DNA of 64,000 nt from Pisaster brevispinus. Lineage: Eukaryota > Echinodermata > Asteroidea > Forcipulatida > Asteriidae. Each line of letters opens with the position of its first letter. The first letter of the stretch is position 1. Shown piece after piece: positions 12,905-25,935 of this stretch. A program made the translations under genes and the position numbers. A model generated the notes under the pieces. The model saw only the letters and a list, made by a program, of their open reading frames with translations. It had not been told where the DNA came from and did not search any database. The stretch is from assembly GCA_023634235.1 (NCBI GenBank), contig JAMKCF010000012.1, forward strand, positions 16,935,884 through 16,999,883, written 5' to 3'.

Positions 12905-15900
12905 CCCTCTTTCTCTTTCGGCTTCTCTTCACGGATATAATATGTCTGCTCGGGCTCTCTCAGTCCTTTCGACCGTGAGCGGTATATACACCTATTTGCG
13001 TAGTCTCAAATCTCGCGGGAGAAAAGGAAAGGGCTGTACTACCGGACAAATATTATACAGCACTTAAAAGTTCACCTATATTAAGGTGAAATACTAAACA
13101 TATTTACTAATGAATTGCAATGGGTTAAAGGTGTTATGCGACCATGATTGCATCGCATCACACACACCCAGGTTTGTTCTTGTGCGTATTGTTGTATGGA
13201 TGGGCACTTCCACTGCCTGATTATCTTAAACTCTATACTGCCATTTATTGCTGTCCCCGTCTGCTATCATGTTCTGAATACAGATTCTTGATAAATCAGC
13301 AACAAAATAAGTCTAACTACTTGTCCTTAAAGTGTGTTGACACCATTTATGTCATGTTTCGTGCTTGGAATCGCAGTTATGAATGCAGATTTCTCCTTTA
13401 TATACCAATAAGGTACAATGCTGTTTTCCTACTCAGCCTCAATTTGGTTAGTCCGTTGATTTCACTAAAAGGTAAAAACTAGTGACAGCATCCTGATTGC
13501 AGTGGAGAACGGATTGAGCTATAAACCAGTCACTTCACGCATGACATTTCAAATCGCAGTACATGCCGCCCATATTAACAAGATTCAACTCAAAATGCGC
13601 GAACGAATGGACAATCAATCACATAAATCAAGACGGTTTGGCCAGCATTTGCACTTTCAAGAAACACTTGGACTTTCTCTCAACCACCCCCTCTTTTTTT
13701 TTGCATGACGACTTTACCACATCTTCCACAACAATTCTTTATTTATTTTTGCATAGGGAAGAATTTCTTGTGCGATTTTAGATGTCCACGAAATGGGAAG
13801 CATGAACAAGTCTCTCTCATATCCGGAGCTGTCAGCCCATACCACCCTTATCAAATGCTCCATTGATGTTGAAATTCCTACTCATCAAGACCGCAGATTT
13901 GCCAGGGGAGGAAAATATTAATATTGTCCTATGTACAGATTTGAAGCCAAATTCATATAGCCACTCTCCTTGGCATACCTGCCAATTGCATGTACTTTTA
14001 TCTGAAATTGACGGCAGCGATATCACCATTATTATCTGGACTGTGAATCACCTTGTTGTCGTCGTCTTTATCTTTGCGTTATTTTCATTCAGAATGTTTT
14101 CGTCTGTAAATCATGGACAGACGCGTCTACTTTTCTCACCCTGGTGTCATAGAACGGACGGAGCAAATTGCATTTTTTTGTGCGGATTTGGCGCCTGTAG
14201 CTAGAGGTACATTGTTTGCACCTTGTCGTAATTGCTTGTTAGAACAGAGTGACTCTGTTGGGCGATTTGGGCGCTATTTCTCATTTCTGTGTCAAATGCT
14301 ACTTCATGTATAATCCATCATTCTCGACCACCTTCCTTAGAAACATTGGCGTGTCGGCCAGCCAAAAGAAGATGTGTGGTTATGTTGAACTATATTTAGT
14401 CGTTTGTTGATGTAGTAGTGTTTAAGACAACTGTAATGATACGCAATTCTTGTTTAGTGCTCTACATCAAACGGCTTATTGTTTTTACGCCAGCTATGCA
14501 GAGTTATGTTTGAATCATGATACCCATTTATGTAGCACCTTGTATGGGTTTACAAGGTGATGCGGCGTACTCGGCAGCCATTTATCCCAGAAACACTGGG
14601 GTTAATTCCATTCAGTTTAGATTCAATGTCTCCCGCACCGGTTAAATTGTGAAAGACGGAGCAGCTTTAAACTGCCGTGTTGCTGCATCGCCAATTACAA
14701 CCTGATAGTGGGATTGGTGAGATACAAGCAGAGTGGCATGCCATCGTCCCAGGTAAAAGATCACAGCCTCGGTTGCTTCTTTTACATGCGACTTGACCGT
14801 AAGCTATAAGCGGCCTCACCCGAGGCACTTCCTTGTCTCTGGTTTAACAACCAACCGACCCCCCCCCCTTCTCCCGTCCGCTGTCCGCAAGAGTTATATT
14901 TCTACGGGAAGATGCTTTTAAGGGAATTACAAGTCGTTATCTTGTCCGGAGTGTACATATATACAGTGCCGAAGTGTAGCACTCAGTGGACATGGGTTTG
15001 ATGATGACAGAGGGAGGGGGGGGGGAGCGGCGCACTCTACGACGAAGCAGAGAATGAATTGGAGAACTCACTCTGTGGAGTGTGGAGGCAAGTGTGAACG
15101 GAAAACGAGGTCCGCGTCACCCGCTACCTGAGATTCCCGACAGACTGAATCTGTTTCCATTCTAAACAAAATGCCCGCCGTCTGTTATTCTAGCTTTGCG
15201 CCTTGAATATTCAATTCTGAATCCTACACTTACGTGCGTGTTGATATAATACTGAATCGTTCAAAACCAATGTTTTTCAAACGGAATCTGCATATTTGTT
15301 TATTGCCACCACGGCGGCTGTTGGTTTTTTTTCCCCACTTCTTTTTTTTCTGTCTTCCTTTTCTCTATGGAGTGCTGTTGATTAAATAAAAGAAAATAAT
15401 AAATTAAAATTCTCTCCGAGGGCAGTTCCGAATTTCTGACAAGTGGACAACTGAGCAAATTAAAATAAATTATGATTAAAAAAAAAGTGTTTTCCTTCAG
15501 GTATAGTATTAAAAAAAACTTTTTTTTTAAATAATAATAATAATCATAACTTGACTTTCCAGTCGGCTGCATAGCGTGTCAATTTTTTCCTATTGTGATT
15601 TTTGTCACCGATATCAAAACAACAAAAAGGGCAAGCCGAAATTAGCTAGGGTAGCGTGAACGACGATAACATCTCCTCGTGTCGAGTCAGTCCCGAGGAA
15701 TTTAGTCATAAAAGAGCAAATGATTTAGAAGAAGAAGTAGAAGAAGAAGAAGAAGAAAGAGAAGAAAAAAAATCCCACCATATTTCCATTTTCATATTCA
15801 CTCAGACGAATCAAATAACATTCATGGCCCGGGTGGGCGACATTCCCGCGGCGTGAATCTGCACTCGTTCGTCGGGAGGAGAAGAGGGCTGTGTCTCCGC

Positions 15901-17387
15901 AGGGCCCCGAGAGCAAGCACACACCACAGACCCCGGAGTGTCAGGATAATTTGGATAAAGTGCGGTATCCATCGACTGTTTTCAGGGATCGATGACACAG
16001 TCTGACGGATTAGTTCATCTAGTGAGTACAACACGAACCCCTCCGGGGAGCGATCCCAATTCAAATGAAGAAGAAAAAAAAAGTAAAAGAGAAGAAGAAA
16101 AAAAAAACCATCCGTTTTCCATACGGGCCCTGAAAGCACAGGTTGTGCTGACGTCATCAGACGCTGTTAGCTCACCCTTCTCCTATCCCACTCTCTCATG
16201 AAAAGCGCGCCAAGTTGTTATCCAAACAAAAGGGTGTTAGTAACGGCACACTATTAAGATGCACGGTCAAATAAAAAAAGAGCAGAACAAACCCCATGAA
16301 ATAATATTGGCGGGTGTTGTTTTAGAGTATAACCTCTGGACTTCTCTTCTAAGTGACTGGTTGGGAGCACGATGTGAACCCTTATTTTTCTTCACCTGTG
16401 GGGTTAAGTGCGCACATCACACAGAAAGCATTTTGCGAGCTAGCTTTTAGGAGCGATCAATCCCCGAGTTACCGGTGAAGGCATTTGCTTTATTTTAAGG
16501 GTCCATACGATACCCTTGGGTGTAGTTCCGATCAAATATTTAACTGTTTAACTGGCGCCAGGGTGTAAGACCGGTGGTATGCAGTTAACCAGTAGTCGGA
16601 TCACCCGGGTGGAAACCGACTAACAGTGCTGATTGTTTTCGACCTAAAGAACTCCATTGTACTTCTCGCGTAATATTATTGCTCTGTGTCTACTTTCACA
16701 TTAGCTTCGTTTCGGTGGCAAATATTTACCAGCTCGGTGGCCTGTGGCGGCCAATTGATTAACTTTATTTAATCAAAGTATTCTACCAAGTTCAAGATAC
16801 TCCAACTGGGCTCGGCGCACGTACAGCTCAAAATGAGCAGGTTGCAAACGTTTGCTTTACCCCTCTACTGACACCACTCCCCCAAGTCGGTAGCCCGCAG
16901 TCCTTGGGATTCATTTTAGACAGTTTTCTTGGAACTGGATGGATGTCAGTTGAGAAAAGCCAACATTTCTCATCTTGTTGATTACTCAACCTCTCTGTCA
17001 TCATGTGTGAATGATATATCATTGTGTTCCTTTTCCAAGAAGTGAGCAATACAAATGCTCCATTAGGAGACAACGCCACTGTTTCCTTCCGTCATTCACG
17101 ACTCAGAGCGTTGATTCATCCCGGCCGGCTGTGCAGTGCAGATCTCCCCCCTCCCCCAACGCCTCCCAGCACGGTATCCTGCCTGCCTGTGATGCGTTAT
17201 GACAATCCACTCTGCTCAGCCCTTTGACGAGCTTCATGATAAACGTTTTCCATGTACGATCCAACCGCTTGATTATAATCAACTATAAATAAAGCTCAAT
17301 AATAAATGCAGTGAGATAAAAAGATCGCTTTCTCCCGAAACCACTTCCACGAAGCAACAGCAGGCCCGCGAGAGCGGGGGATGCTGT

Positions 17388-17426
17388 GGGTGCTGCAGCA
17401 CCCCCAACTTTTTGGATGGGGGTGCT
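17388..17426. repeat. Nested palindromes
   Basis: The perfect 16-bp palindrome GGGTGCTGCAGCACCC (17388-17403) overlaps a second inverted repeat, AGCACCCCCA (17397-17406) with TGGGGGTGCT (17417-17426). Alternative hairpins are therefore possible on one strand. Confidence 0.7.
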
Positions 17427-18200
17427 GGTATATACTAAAGCACCCGGAGGGATAAATAAATACACAACTTAAACACAAAAATAAAAATTAAAATCACAAA
17501 ACAAAAGTGATATGCAAAAAAAAGACAGTAAGAAATACTTTAATAGATACAGCAAAAAAACACCTTTTTTCAAAGTTGAGGCCAACATAAAATACAAATA
17601 AATACAAGCCGAAAAAGGATGTAAATAATTCAACAAATTCCCATTGTAAATAGTAAATAAATTTAGATGCACATTGTTTTGAAGTAACTCAAAAATAAAC
17701 ACATATTTCACAAACAAAAATAGTACTACTGCATACAGAAACTATTAAAAAATATTAGTAAAAAGCTTAATACGTGCTTTTACAATGCAGATTTAAAAAA
17801 TGGGAAACACCATGAGCGAGGAACACACTGTGCGCGCCATACAACACAGTTTCAAAATAAACAAATTAAGTCAGAACAACTCTGTAATAAACGAACAACT
17901 CAGAAATAAACGAATATTGCAGAAATAAACCAACCTCGGAATTAAACCAACCAATAATAATAGTTTTCGAACGCTTTTACCTGGCCTCAAATGCTCTCTG
18001 ATTTATTGCTGTCATAAGTTTTGTTGACATTGTCATGATGATGAAAGAAGTTGACACTCAAGCTAAATAATGTCATCGTTATTATCATTTTACAACAAGT
18101 CAACTGAGAAATGGGGAAAATATTAATGATCTACAAAGTAAATATTGTTTTCCTGCTTATAAAAAAATCGCAATAAAAACTACAGGTATAGCCGTTAACG

Positions 18201-18330
18201 AGAGGCACTTATTGTTCCCTTGGGACTTATCACTTCTGAACCTGACATACTCCGTTATTCAAATGCCAATATTAACGAAAGGAAGTTGTTGATTGTACGT
18301 AAACAACTAAGCCTTGGAGATATTTTAAAA
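18201..18330 (+). repeat. Local direct duplication, copy 1
   Basis: Starts GAGGCACTTATTG and shares CTTATCACTTCT, CCTGACATA, TCCGTTATTCAA and AATATTAACGAAAGGA with copy 2 at 18790-18915, with small indels. It is non-coding. Confidence 0.75.
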
Positions 18331-18398
18331 TTTGAACCAAGTAAAATTAAAATAAAATCAGGAAACTTATAAAAATGAAGAAACCCCGCTCAAAATTA

Positions 18399-18459
18399 TA
18401 TCGCTTTGAGCGGCTGGGCGGTCCAGTGGCTACCTTTTAGCCAGTCGCCCAAAGCGATA
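18399..18459. repeat. Compound stem-loop
   Basis: Outer arms TATCGCTTTG (18399-18408) and CAAAGCGATA (18450-18459) are exact complements. Inside lie GGGCG/CGCCC and TGGCTA/TAGCCA. GGTCCAGTGGCTA also resembles a tRNA A box, so it may be a folded SINE head. Confidence 0.55.
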
Positions 18460-18555
18460 CACTGTAACATGCGGTGGGAAACTCTCACCGGCTTATGCTT
18501 GTAGAAAAAACAAATCAAAATAAAACTAAATAGCCATTGGTACGCTTTGTTCAAG

Positions 18556-18584
18556 CATAGAGAAAGGATGGTCCTTTCTCTATG
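18556..18584. repeat. Perfect hairpin, 13-bp arms, 3-base loop
   Basis: CATAGAGAAAGGA (18556-18568) and TCCTTTCTCTATG (18572-18584). Outer CCATTG/CAATGG arms about 15 and 9 bases away could extend the fold. Confidence 0.8.
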
Positions 18585-18789
18585 GTTCAAGTCAATGGCA
18601 ATCATTATTAATTATTAATTTCCCCCTGACTGGTAAAATGTTTACAATAAGGAAGAAATTATATAGCTTTAATGTAATTTTTCGTTCATCATCATGGTAA
18701 TGTCAAAAACGTATGACTAAGCAATTGATCAGTGAGCATTCGATGCCAGGGATAAGCCTTCAAAAACTATTGTGTTCATCCTTATAAAA

Positions 18790-18915
18790 AGAGGCACTTA
18801 TTGCTTCCTTGGTTCTTATCACTTCTAAACCTGACATATTCCGTTATTCAATGACAATATTAACGAAAGGACGATAAATGCACGTAAACAACTAGCATTG
18901 GAAATATTTTTCGAT
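18790..18915 (+). repeat. Local direct duplication, copy 2
   Basis: Second copy of the segment at 18201-18330; the intervening DNA contains the hairpins at 18399 and 18556. Confidence 0.75.
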
Positions 18916-21050
18916 TTGAGCCACGATTCTAGTAATTTACTGCACGAGTCTCGAAAAACTAAATATCTTTTCACCCAACATCACCTCGTGAAAACAAGTC
19001 ATTTTGGGGGTAGTCATTTTGCAAATTACACTAATAATATTCCTCCCCCCCCCCCCCCCAAGGAGAGATTTATGTGCCAAATCGTGTTTCTGATTGTACG
19101 AAAGAGCATTTTAAGAACTTAAGCGGGCCCGGACCATACGCCGTATACGCCAATTGTGTTTGAAAAAAAAAAACAGCACCCCTTTGCAAAAATTTATTCT
19201 CGCGGGCCTGAGCAACAGCAGTCTTGGTTTTTCAACAACAACAAAACTACGACTGCCCCAAACCTAAGATAGGAATAACACCATACGTCATAGCAGCTTG
19301 TACTTGCGTTTGACAGAGTTTTAGGTCATCTTGAATGCAGATCAAATTGAACGGAATGACTTCTTGCCGTGACCCGGAAGCAATTTAATGCTCCAGGCGG
19401 ACGCATCGGTGAAGCCACGTGTTTGATTTCAGGCGACCCTGCGATCGGCAGCGCATAGTGCAATTGTTTTTCTTCCGCGAAACGGAGGCGGGTCGCCCCT
19501 GGCAAGAATGATAAAATCACGCGTCAAAAATTAAATCAGTTTCGTGTAAACTGTCACCCCTACTGCCACCACTTGTGAAAAAAGGTGGCGTTAATTAAAG
19601 GAGGGAAAACAAGTTTGTGTGTCGCGAATTATATACAAATGATTTTCCCCCAGATCAGTAAAAAATTCAATGAGGAGATGTACCTTTTAACACTTGCCGT
19701 GCAATTCAAATTACCCATAGGTCTGTAATTTGCTCTTGTCATGACCGTAGAGTAAACCTGTTTATCAATATTGATAGACAAGATGCTAAATGCCGACGTA
19801 CACGATTGTGTAGATGTAACTATAATTGTTTGCAAACCCAAGAGATGAGGATTTAGACAACAGCTCAATGCAATTTTCAATAAGTTCTGTTGGACCTATC
19901 AAAAAAAGGTGAAATCGCACGTTTGAAGGACCGGTTTTATTATTATTATTTAAATTGTCTAAATTAATCAAAATAGAAAGCATACAGATGATCCAGATTT
20001 CTGTCATGGAACTCGAGCATATCAAAATGTATTTCAGAACTATCATTTTAAGTGCATGAGATGGACTTCATACATAATTAAAAACATTATCATTCTCACG
20101 TCCTTGGCTCACCGAGGGGACTAAAAGAGCATACACAAAGTCAATTAGGTTTGTTTGGGTTTTTACAATTTATTTTTGTATCATTCCCCCCCCCCTTCTT
20201 TTGACTAGAAACAACATTTATGCGGATGGGACTCTTTCCACAGACAGTGAGCCGGACGCACGGGGTTTGCTCCGAATCAGACATTTTTATTTGATTTCCC
20301 ATCGGGCCTGGTGATATTCAAGAATTTGATAGTCAGATATCGTTCCCCACTTATCAAAGATGCAATGGGGGGTTTCTTTAACTTCAAGGTTTTTGTCTTG
20401 TTGAACACTCTGCAATTAGGTTCCTCCTACTAAATGGCCATACTATGAAGTATGAAGTTTTGCTTCTATTTACCTTTACTTTATCCAACTCTTCCAACTG
20501 TTGATTTTTTTTCCCCCACACTGTTGTTATCATCCAACTGTACATTATTCTTTCCGATCACATAGACACATCGTGGCTACAACTTCTTGCCAAACTGGTT
20601 TAATTTGATTAATTCTGTCTGAAGCTTGCTTGCTTTTGGGCGATGTTTGAAATGAAATCACATGCAATCTAGCCAGGAAAGAAAAGAAGTTGATAACTAA
20701 TGGCGCGTGGTAGTAAACATCCGCCGTAGGGGTTTTCTTTCGGTCGTTTAACATTTAAACCATAAATGAAGGTAACCTTTAAAACCAATTCACGCGGAGC
20801 TACCTCTCACTAAGTCCATCCAGCGAGAGGGGATACGGCTTTGATATTAATTTCAATATTCTATAGTCGCTTTATGAGCGAAACATCCTTACGACTTGTT
20901 GTTCAGCAACAGGGTAGCAATTTGCTCCCCTGTGTGAACCCTGCCCTAAGGAAACCTGATTGGAAAATGTCACTTTTTAGATATTTGCTCGTTAATTAAT
21001 AATCAATATAAGACCCTGCACGAGCAAAGTGACATTTTTTATTATTTGAT

Positions 21051-21188
21051 GCGGTTTGGTGGTGGTGTTGACGTCGTCGTTGTTGTTGTTGTTGTTGTTG
21101 GTGATGGTGGTGTTGTTGTTGTTGGTGTTGCTTTCGTCGTCGTTGTCGTCATCATCGTCATCGTCATCGTCGTCGCTGCTGCTGCTGC

Positions 21189-21278
<90 letters not shown>

Positions 21279-21281
21279 TGT

Positions 21282-21326
<45 letters not shown>

Positions 21327-21330
21327 TTCT
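21051..21330. repeat. Trinucleotide microsatellite (GTT/GTC/CTG)
   Basis: Graded trinucleotide repeats: GTT- and GTC-type units at 21070-21170, then CTG/TTG units to about 21323. A pure run of 19 CTG units lies at 21218-21274. Reading frames on both strands stay open as homopolymeric Leu, Ala, Val or Ser/Asn-Asp runs. No flanking domain supports a polyglutamine-type protein, so I treat these ORFs as artefacts. Confidence 0.9.
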
Positions 21331-21661
21331 TCTTTTTCTCCTCTGACCGAGGAACTTGTCACTCGGTGTCAACATATTTGGGATCGTACCAAGGTAGCAT
21401 TTGTTTCAAACAAGATTTAATCCGGGTTTTCTTCAGACTGTATCGTTCTGCCTTCGTAATGTTGTCAACTCATATGAGCACCGTGTTGATCCGATGTATA
21501 CAAACGATATTCACCATTCCGTGTTGGCTGTTAGCGTCCCCATATGCAACACAATTAAGTGTATCAAGTTGGCCTATTACACATAACGTTTCCTTAATTG
21601 GCCTCTGTGTGCAGTGTTATGGATCTCCATGGCAACAATAAATTGCGAGGCGCCTCAGGTG

Positions 21662-21712
21662 AGCGTCGAACCCATGACCCTCCCAACCTTCAACGCGTAC
21701 CACTTCGCATAC
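21662..21712 (-). repeat. tRNA-like SINE head
   Basis: On the minus strand, an A-box-like TGCGAAGTGG (complement of 21700-21709) is followed by GGGTTCGACGCT (B-box-like, complement of 21662-21673). Spacing is tRNA-like, but I could not complete an acceptor stem. Confidence 0.4.
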
Positions 21713-22851
21713 TATAGAAACATACGCCAACGGACAGTTTGCTACAAATTGATGCTGATTTCCACGACGTTTTCCTAAGAAAAACAAATTGCCCTCAAGT
21801 CGAAGCTTTCTATTTAAAGCAATCTAGTCAGCCAGTCACAAGAAGAAAACAAATCTCGTTGTCTTATTTTAGTCTTATTGACGTCTTCACTTGAGCAGCG
21901 GTTCGCAAAACTCCTCCTGTAAGGCGAAAAGATCCAATTGGCATAATTGGCGTCCATTTGGCACACTCCCCAATGTCTAAACGATTCTATCAACACCAGC
22001 GAAGAGCGGGATCTTATGTGACCTTCCTTTCGATTTGCCCTATCTATCATCTGCTGGAGACGATAGCGTGAAGGACTTGTTCGTATATTCAGTCATTTAT
22101 CCAATCACCATCTATACATTCCATTAAACATTGCATCTGTTTACACTTCTGTTAAGATAATGGCGCAACTGTTCATTTGGAAGTTAAGATAATAACATAT
22201 ACACAAATACAAACTAAGGTCATCAAAACGATTGCTGTTTCTACGATCGAGATGATTCATGGCTCAATAAAATTAAATATTTATTTTGCCGTGCAAGCTG
22301 TTGTTTCAAATAGTTCAGTAAACCGAATTGATGCAAATCTAATTTTCCCGGGTTACAGAATTTGGTACACGTATATGAAAAATAGTATGGTTCTTGAAAC
22401 AATAAATATAAACTGCTGGCCGTACGATGCAAGTTCAGATATTGAAATATATAAATATAATCGCGTAAACCTGCCCTATATCTGAATAGATTTTTTACAG
22501 TTGACTCTTGAGAGATCTTCTTTGATAAGAGAGTTGATGTTTTTTTCTTATATAACGTATATAACGTTTGTTTACGTTTGAAAAGTCTCTCTTGATTGTA
22601 TTTGCGGCGTCAACATGTAGCGAAAGACCTAAACGTAGCCCACCCTGCACCTAAATGTAGCACGGTCTTTATTAGGTTACAGTCTTCTGGCTTAACATTT
22701 TGGGTACGAAATCATTAAGGTAAGCTGTGGTGTCATTTTGGGTACAAAATCACTTAGGTAGGCTGCGGTGTGTTGGCTACATTTGAGCGCGGGCTTCGTT
22801 AGGTACAGTGTCTTGGCTATATAAGCTCCTTTCAAGTACGCTGTGTTGGCT

Positions 22852-23075
22852 TCATTTTAGGTGCGGGTTCCATTTTGCTTCCGTTCTGTGGCTACATTTA
22901 GGCACGGGATTCATTTTGGTTCCGTTCTGTGGCTACATTTAGGTACGGGATTCATTTTGGTTCCGTTTTGTGGCTACAGTTAGGTACGGGATTCATTTTG
23001 GTTCCGTTCTGTGGCTACATTTAGGTACGGGATTCATTTTGGTACCGTTCTATGGCTACATTTAGATACGCCTAC
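22852..23075. repeat. Tandem array, 41-bp unit, about 5 copies
   Basis: Units begin TTCCGTTCTG at 22879, 22920, 22961 and 23002, with a diverged one at 23043. Each continues with GTGGCTACATTTAGGTACGG and ATTCATTTTGG. Similar, more decayed units extend left to about 22620, so the array is probably older and longer. Confidence 0.85.
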
Positions 23076-25035
23076 ATGGTTTGGGCTACTTTTAGCAGCA
23101 ACCCATCACAGTACAGATCTCGACCATCCCATCACACAACCTTACCATAATTAAAGCCTGTATATGTCCATGCACTCGCTCTCGTTATAAAGTAATCTAA
23201 TTAAAACATTTTTAAGATTGTGGCAATTTCGATGAAGGTGTATTTCAGCTTGGAATGCAGCCACCGGGGCCCTCCCGAGTGCTACTAAAGACAGAGTTAA
23301 TATTTGTCCAAACTGTAGCTACATATAGCCGCGTTGATTGTGAAGCAGATGACCTAATTGCAATGGAGAGAAAAGTAATGTCGAGTCCGTTGACTCGCCT
23401 GTGCCCCCGGAGCCAGATCAAACAAGACAAGATTACACATCGTCAGGTGTACAGCGACTGAAGACACAGTCTGCTAATTTGACAAAAATTAAAGTTGTGG
23501 TTTCGGGTCGTCAGAATTAGAGTGAAGTTAACGTTGCACTCGCCCTACATACAAACTGGCCTCTGCCGGACGGTGTTTTGGGTTGAAAACTGAATATTGA
23601 TTCAACTGATTGAAACTTTGGATGCGAATCCCACAATCGCAATGTATGATTATTATTATTACTATTACAAATTTGTCACCAAACACAATCAAACATACAA
23701 AACAAAAAACAACAATACAAGAGACACTAACTGATGACAGGAACTAAACAAAAGTGAATCAGCACCAATCTGTAAGCATGACTCTGAATTCAACATAACT
23801 GCCATGTAGTCTCTGTTCTAAAACGAACACACAAAACCATTATATTTAATCACAGAACTTATGTAGGCTAAATATTTATTCTTACTGATTATTTTTTGTT
23901 CTTTCTTAAAGATACGATCTTCTTCGATGTGAAGTGTTTTCATAGAACTCGATGTTTTCGTCTCAAAAAGCTTAGGAATGAGTTCTGTGACATTCTGCAA
24001 CAGCCTGTGAGAGTACAACATACACCACCGGAAGGTAAGATTTCAATATTTTTATGAATTTAGTTGGAAGCAAAATTGTTGATGATATCAACTGTTTAAT
24101 GGAGAAATGTCTGACCTGAAGGTCAACTCATCGTACAGCGTTTTGTGACCTTTCTCCGCGTGCGAACACGCAGTTTCCTGTCTGCATACTGTATTTCCCG
24201 CTCCGACTTCGCTACACGAAACCATACTGAAATAATGGAGGTTTAAGCTCGTGTCAAGCTAACCTTACTTTGATTGTCGATACAGATTAAGATATTAAAC
24301 TAGACAAACGTATATCTGGTTTCTTATTTTCAGGAACTCACAATTTCTTGACGTTGTTCAGTTCTGGCGATGTCTTGAAGCATAACTTGTCATTCACAAA
24401 TTAAATACATTTCCTTTAAGTTGTTGAAAACGAAAGGGCGCCAATGTCTTGACCGTACATCGTCGAGTCAACTCCTTTCGGCCCCGTCTGTCGAGATGTT
24501 CAAGTTGTCATTTCATCAATTAAGGCCACATCTGCACCTGTCCGGTTGGGCGTGTTGATCGGGGTACCGACGATAGCGGCGCTCAGGAGGATATCATGAT
24601 CTTCTCATGGATGTGAGTGTTTGGTAACCACTGCTTGAAACCACGGGCGCCCTGGCCAAGCTTTGACGTGGATCACCCTCGGATCGGCAGGGGGTTGTAA
24701 ACGAGGAGACATCTTCAGCACTGTCAGTCAAAACAGGCACAATGGCAAGGGTTTAAGGCACCCTGATGTACCGAACAAATAGACTCGGTATGAGTCCCCT
24801 CTGCGTGGCACTAACGTATAGCCATTTGTGACGTACACGTTTAAATCAACTTAAAGCATGCCTTGCTGCTTTCAGTAAAACTGCTAACCGATGAGACTGT
24901 AACGTCCATTCTGTTTCTCAGTAGAATTTGAAAAGTTGGTGAGAAAATAATCTACTAACTAAAATCTGCGGTGTCATCATGTAATTGTAGTTTTAGTGGG
25001 ATGTAATGGTCATGAAAGGAATCGGTGTTTTACCA

Positions 25036-25076
25036 GCTCGACGTTTCGATCACTATGCTTTGGTTGTCTTCAGGAT
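25036..25076 (-). mobile_element. Penelope-like element terminal motif
   Basis: On the minus strand: CCTGAAGACAACCAAAGCAT, then GATCGAAACGTCGAGCTGG. It is the same motif as at 8060 and 11579, with a diverged middle. Confidence 0.45.
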
Positions 25077-25729
25077 AATGGCAGATTAGTTTCGTTGCAT
25101 ATCGCTTGAATCTGAACAAGTGTGGATTGGTTGTTTAAAAAAAAAATTCACTGGTTATATTACTCTTTAAATTTGAATTGATACGTCGGTATTTATATCT
25201 GAAAAACTCCATCATTCTACACAGCATGTTTGTTTCGTTAGCTAAATGGCGCACTTCTATAAATATTTATGATATCCACAGTCACTGAACATAAATATGT
25301 CATTCAGTTCCGTGGACGTTTCCTCTAAATCATCCAGTTTCTGGAATGGCCTGAAACATAAAAAGTAACTCCCCCATATTAACCTGAGCGATGGTTTGAG
25401 TTGATATTAAAAACCCCAGACAGAGCAATATACATCAGAATGTCCCCTAATGAAGCCGAAATGAGCAGACGCGATGCGCTCGTCATCGGCGCAATCAGCG
25501 TAATAAGGGCGGAAAGTCTTCTCGCACACTCAACCGAGTTTTAGTCCGCATACGGATGTGACATTAATGCCACACTTCGGCCAAATTTCTTAAACCCTCC
25601 CCCTTTCGGACCGAGCCGTAAATGCATCCGTACCCTGTTGGAAAGTCTAACCTATATAACAGGCAAATTTGATAGGCGGCTTTAAACCACTTTTTGCTAT
25701 TACTACCGCTGTTCAACGAACCTTGGGTA

Positions 25730-25935
25730 TTCCTGAAAAGGTCTCGACTCCTTTTGAATATGCAGCACCGGTTGCTAAGCATTCACAGATTGCCCATTTA
25801 CTCCTGGTGAGTGAGAAGCGGTTATGGTTAGGTGTCTCCCTCAAGAACACAAGTTACGCCCGGGATTCCAACCCCACACTCTGATGACTCAGCCACCGGA
25901 ATTTGAGTTCTATCGACCGCTCGGCCACGACGCGC
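25730..25935 (-). repeat. tRNA(Leu/Ser)-type SINE, head and body
   Basis: On the minus strand the A box GTGGCCGAGCGG (complement of 25917-25928) and B box GGTTGGAATCC (complement of 25863-25873) are spaced as in class II tRNAs with a long variable arm. The body has CTTCTCACTCACCAGGAGT, shared with the element at 905-1065. The weak acceptor pairing and trailing body rule out a functional tRNA gene. Confidence 0.75.

Larger units (their letters stand above)
10113..21050. other. Long gene-free region
   Basis: No host exon recognised. Besides separately listed items it holds: an ATGTT pentanucleotide run at 12352-12376; C11 at 12677-12687; a TC repeat at about 12860-12906; GAA-rich runs at about 15725-15770 and 16060-16105; other C/G runs at 14859, 15016, 19045 and 20186; and degenerate repeats of a CAGAAATAAACGAA-like unit at 17865-17950. 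GC-rich patches at 15820-16000 and 19350-19510 could be regulatory or unrecognised exons but show no domain. Confidence 0.5.

Noticed and set aside
21042..21420. Poly-Leu, poly-Ala, poly-Val and poly-Ser/Asn/Asp ORFs
   Set aside because: Produced by the trinucleotide repeat in several frames at once, with no flanking domain.
24530..24710. GC-rich island as a coding exon
   Set aside because: Only a short minus-strand frame is open and no family was recognised. It remains a possible regulatory or repeat segment.
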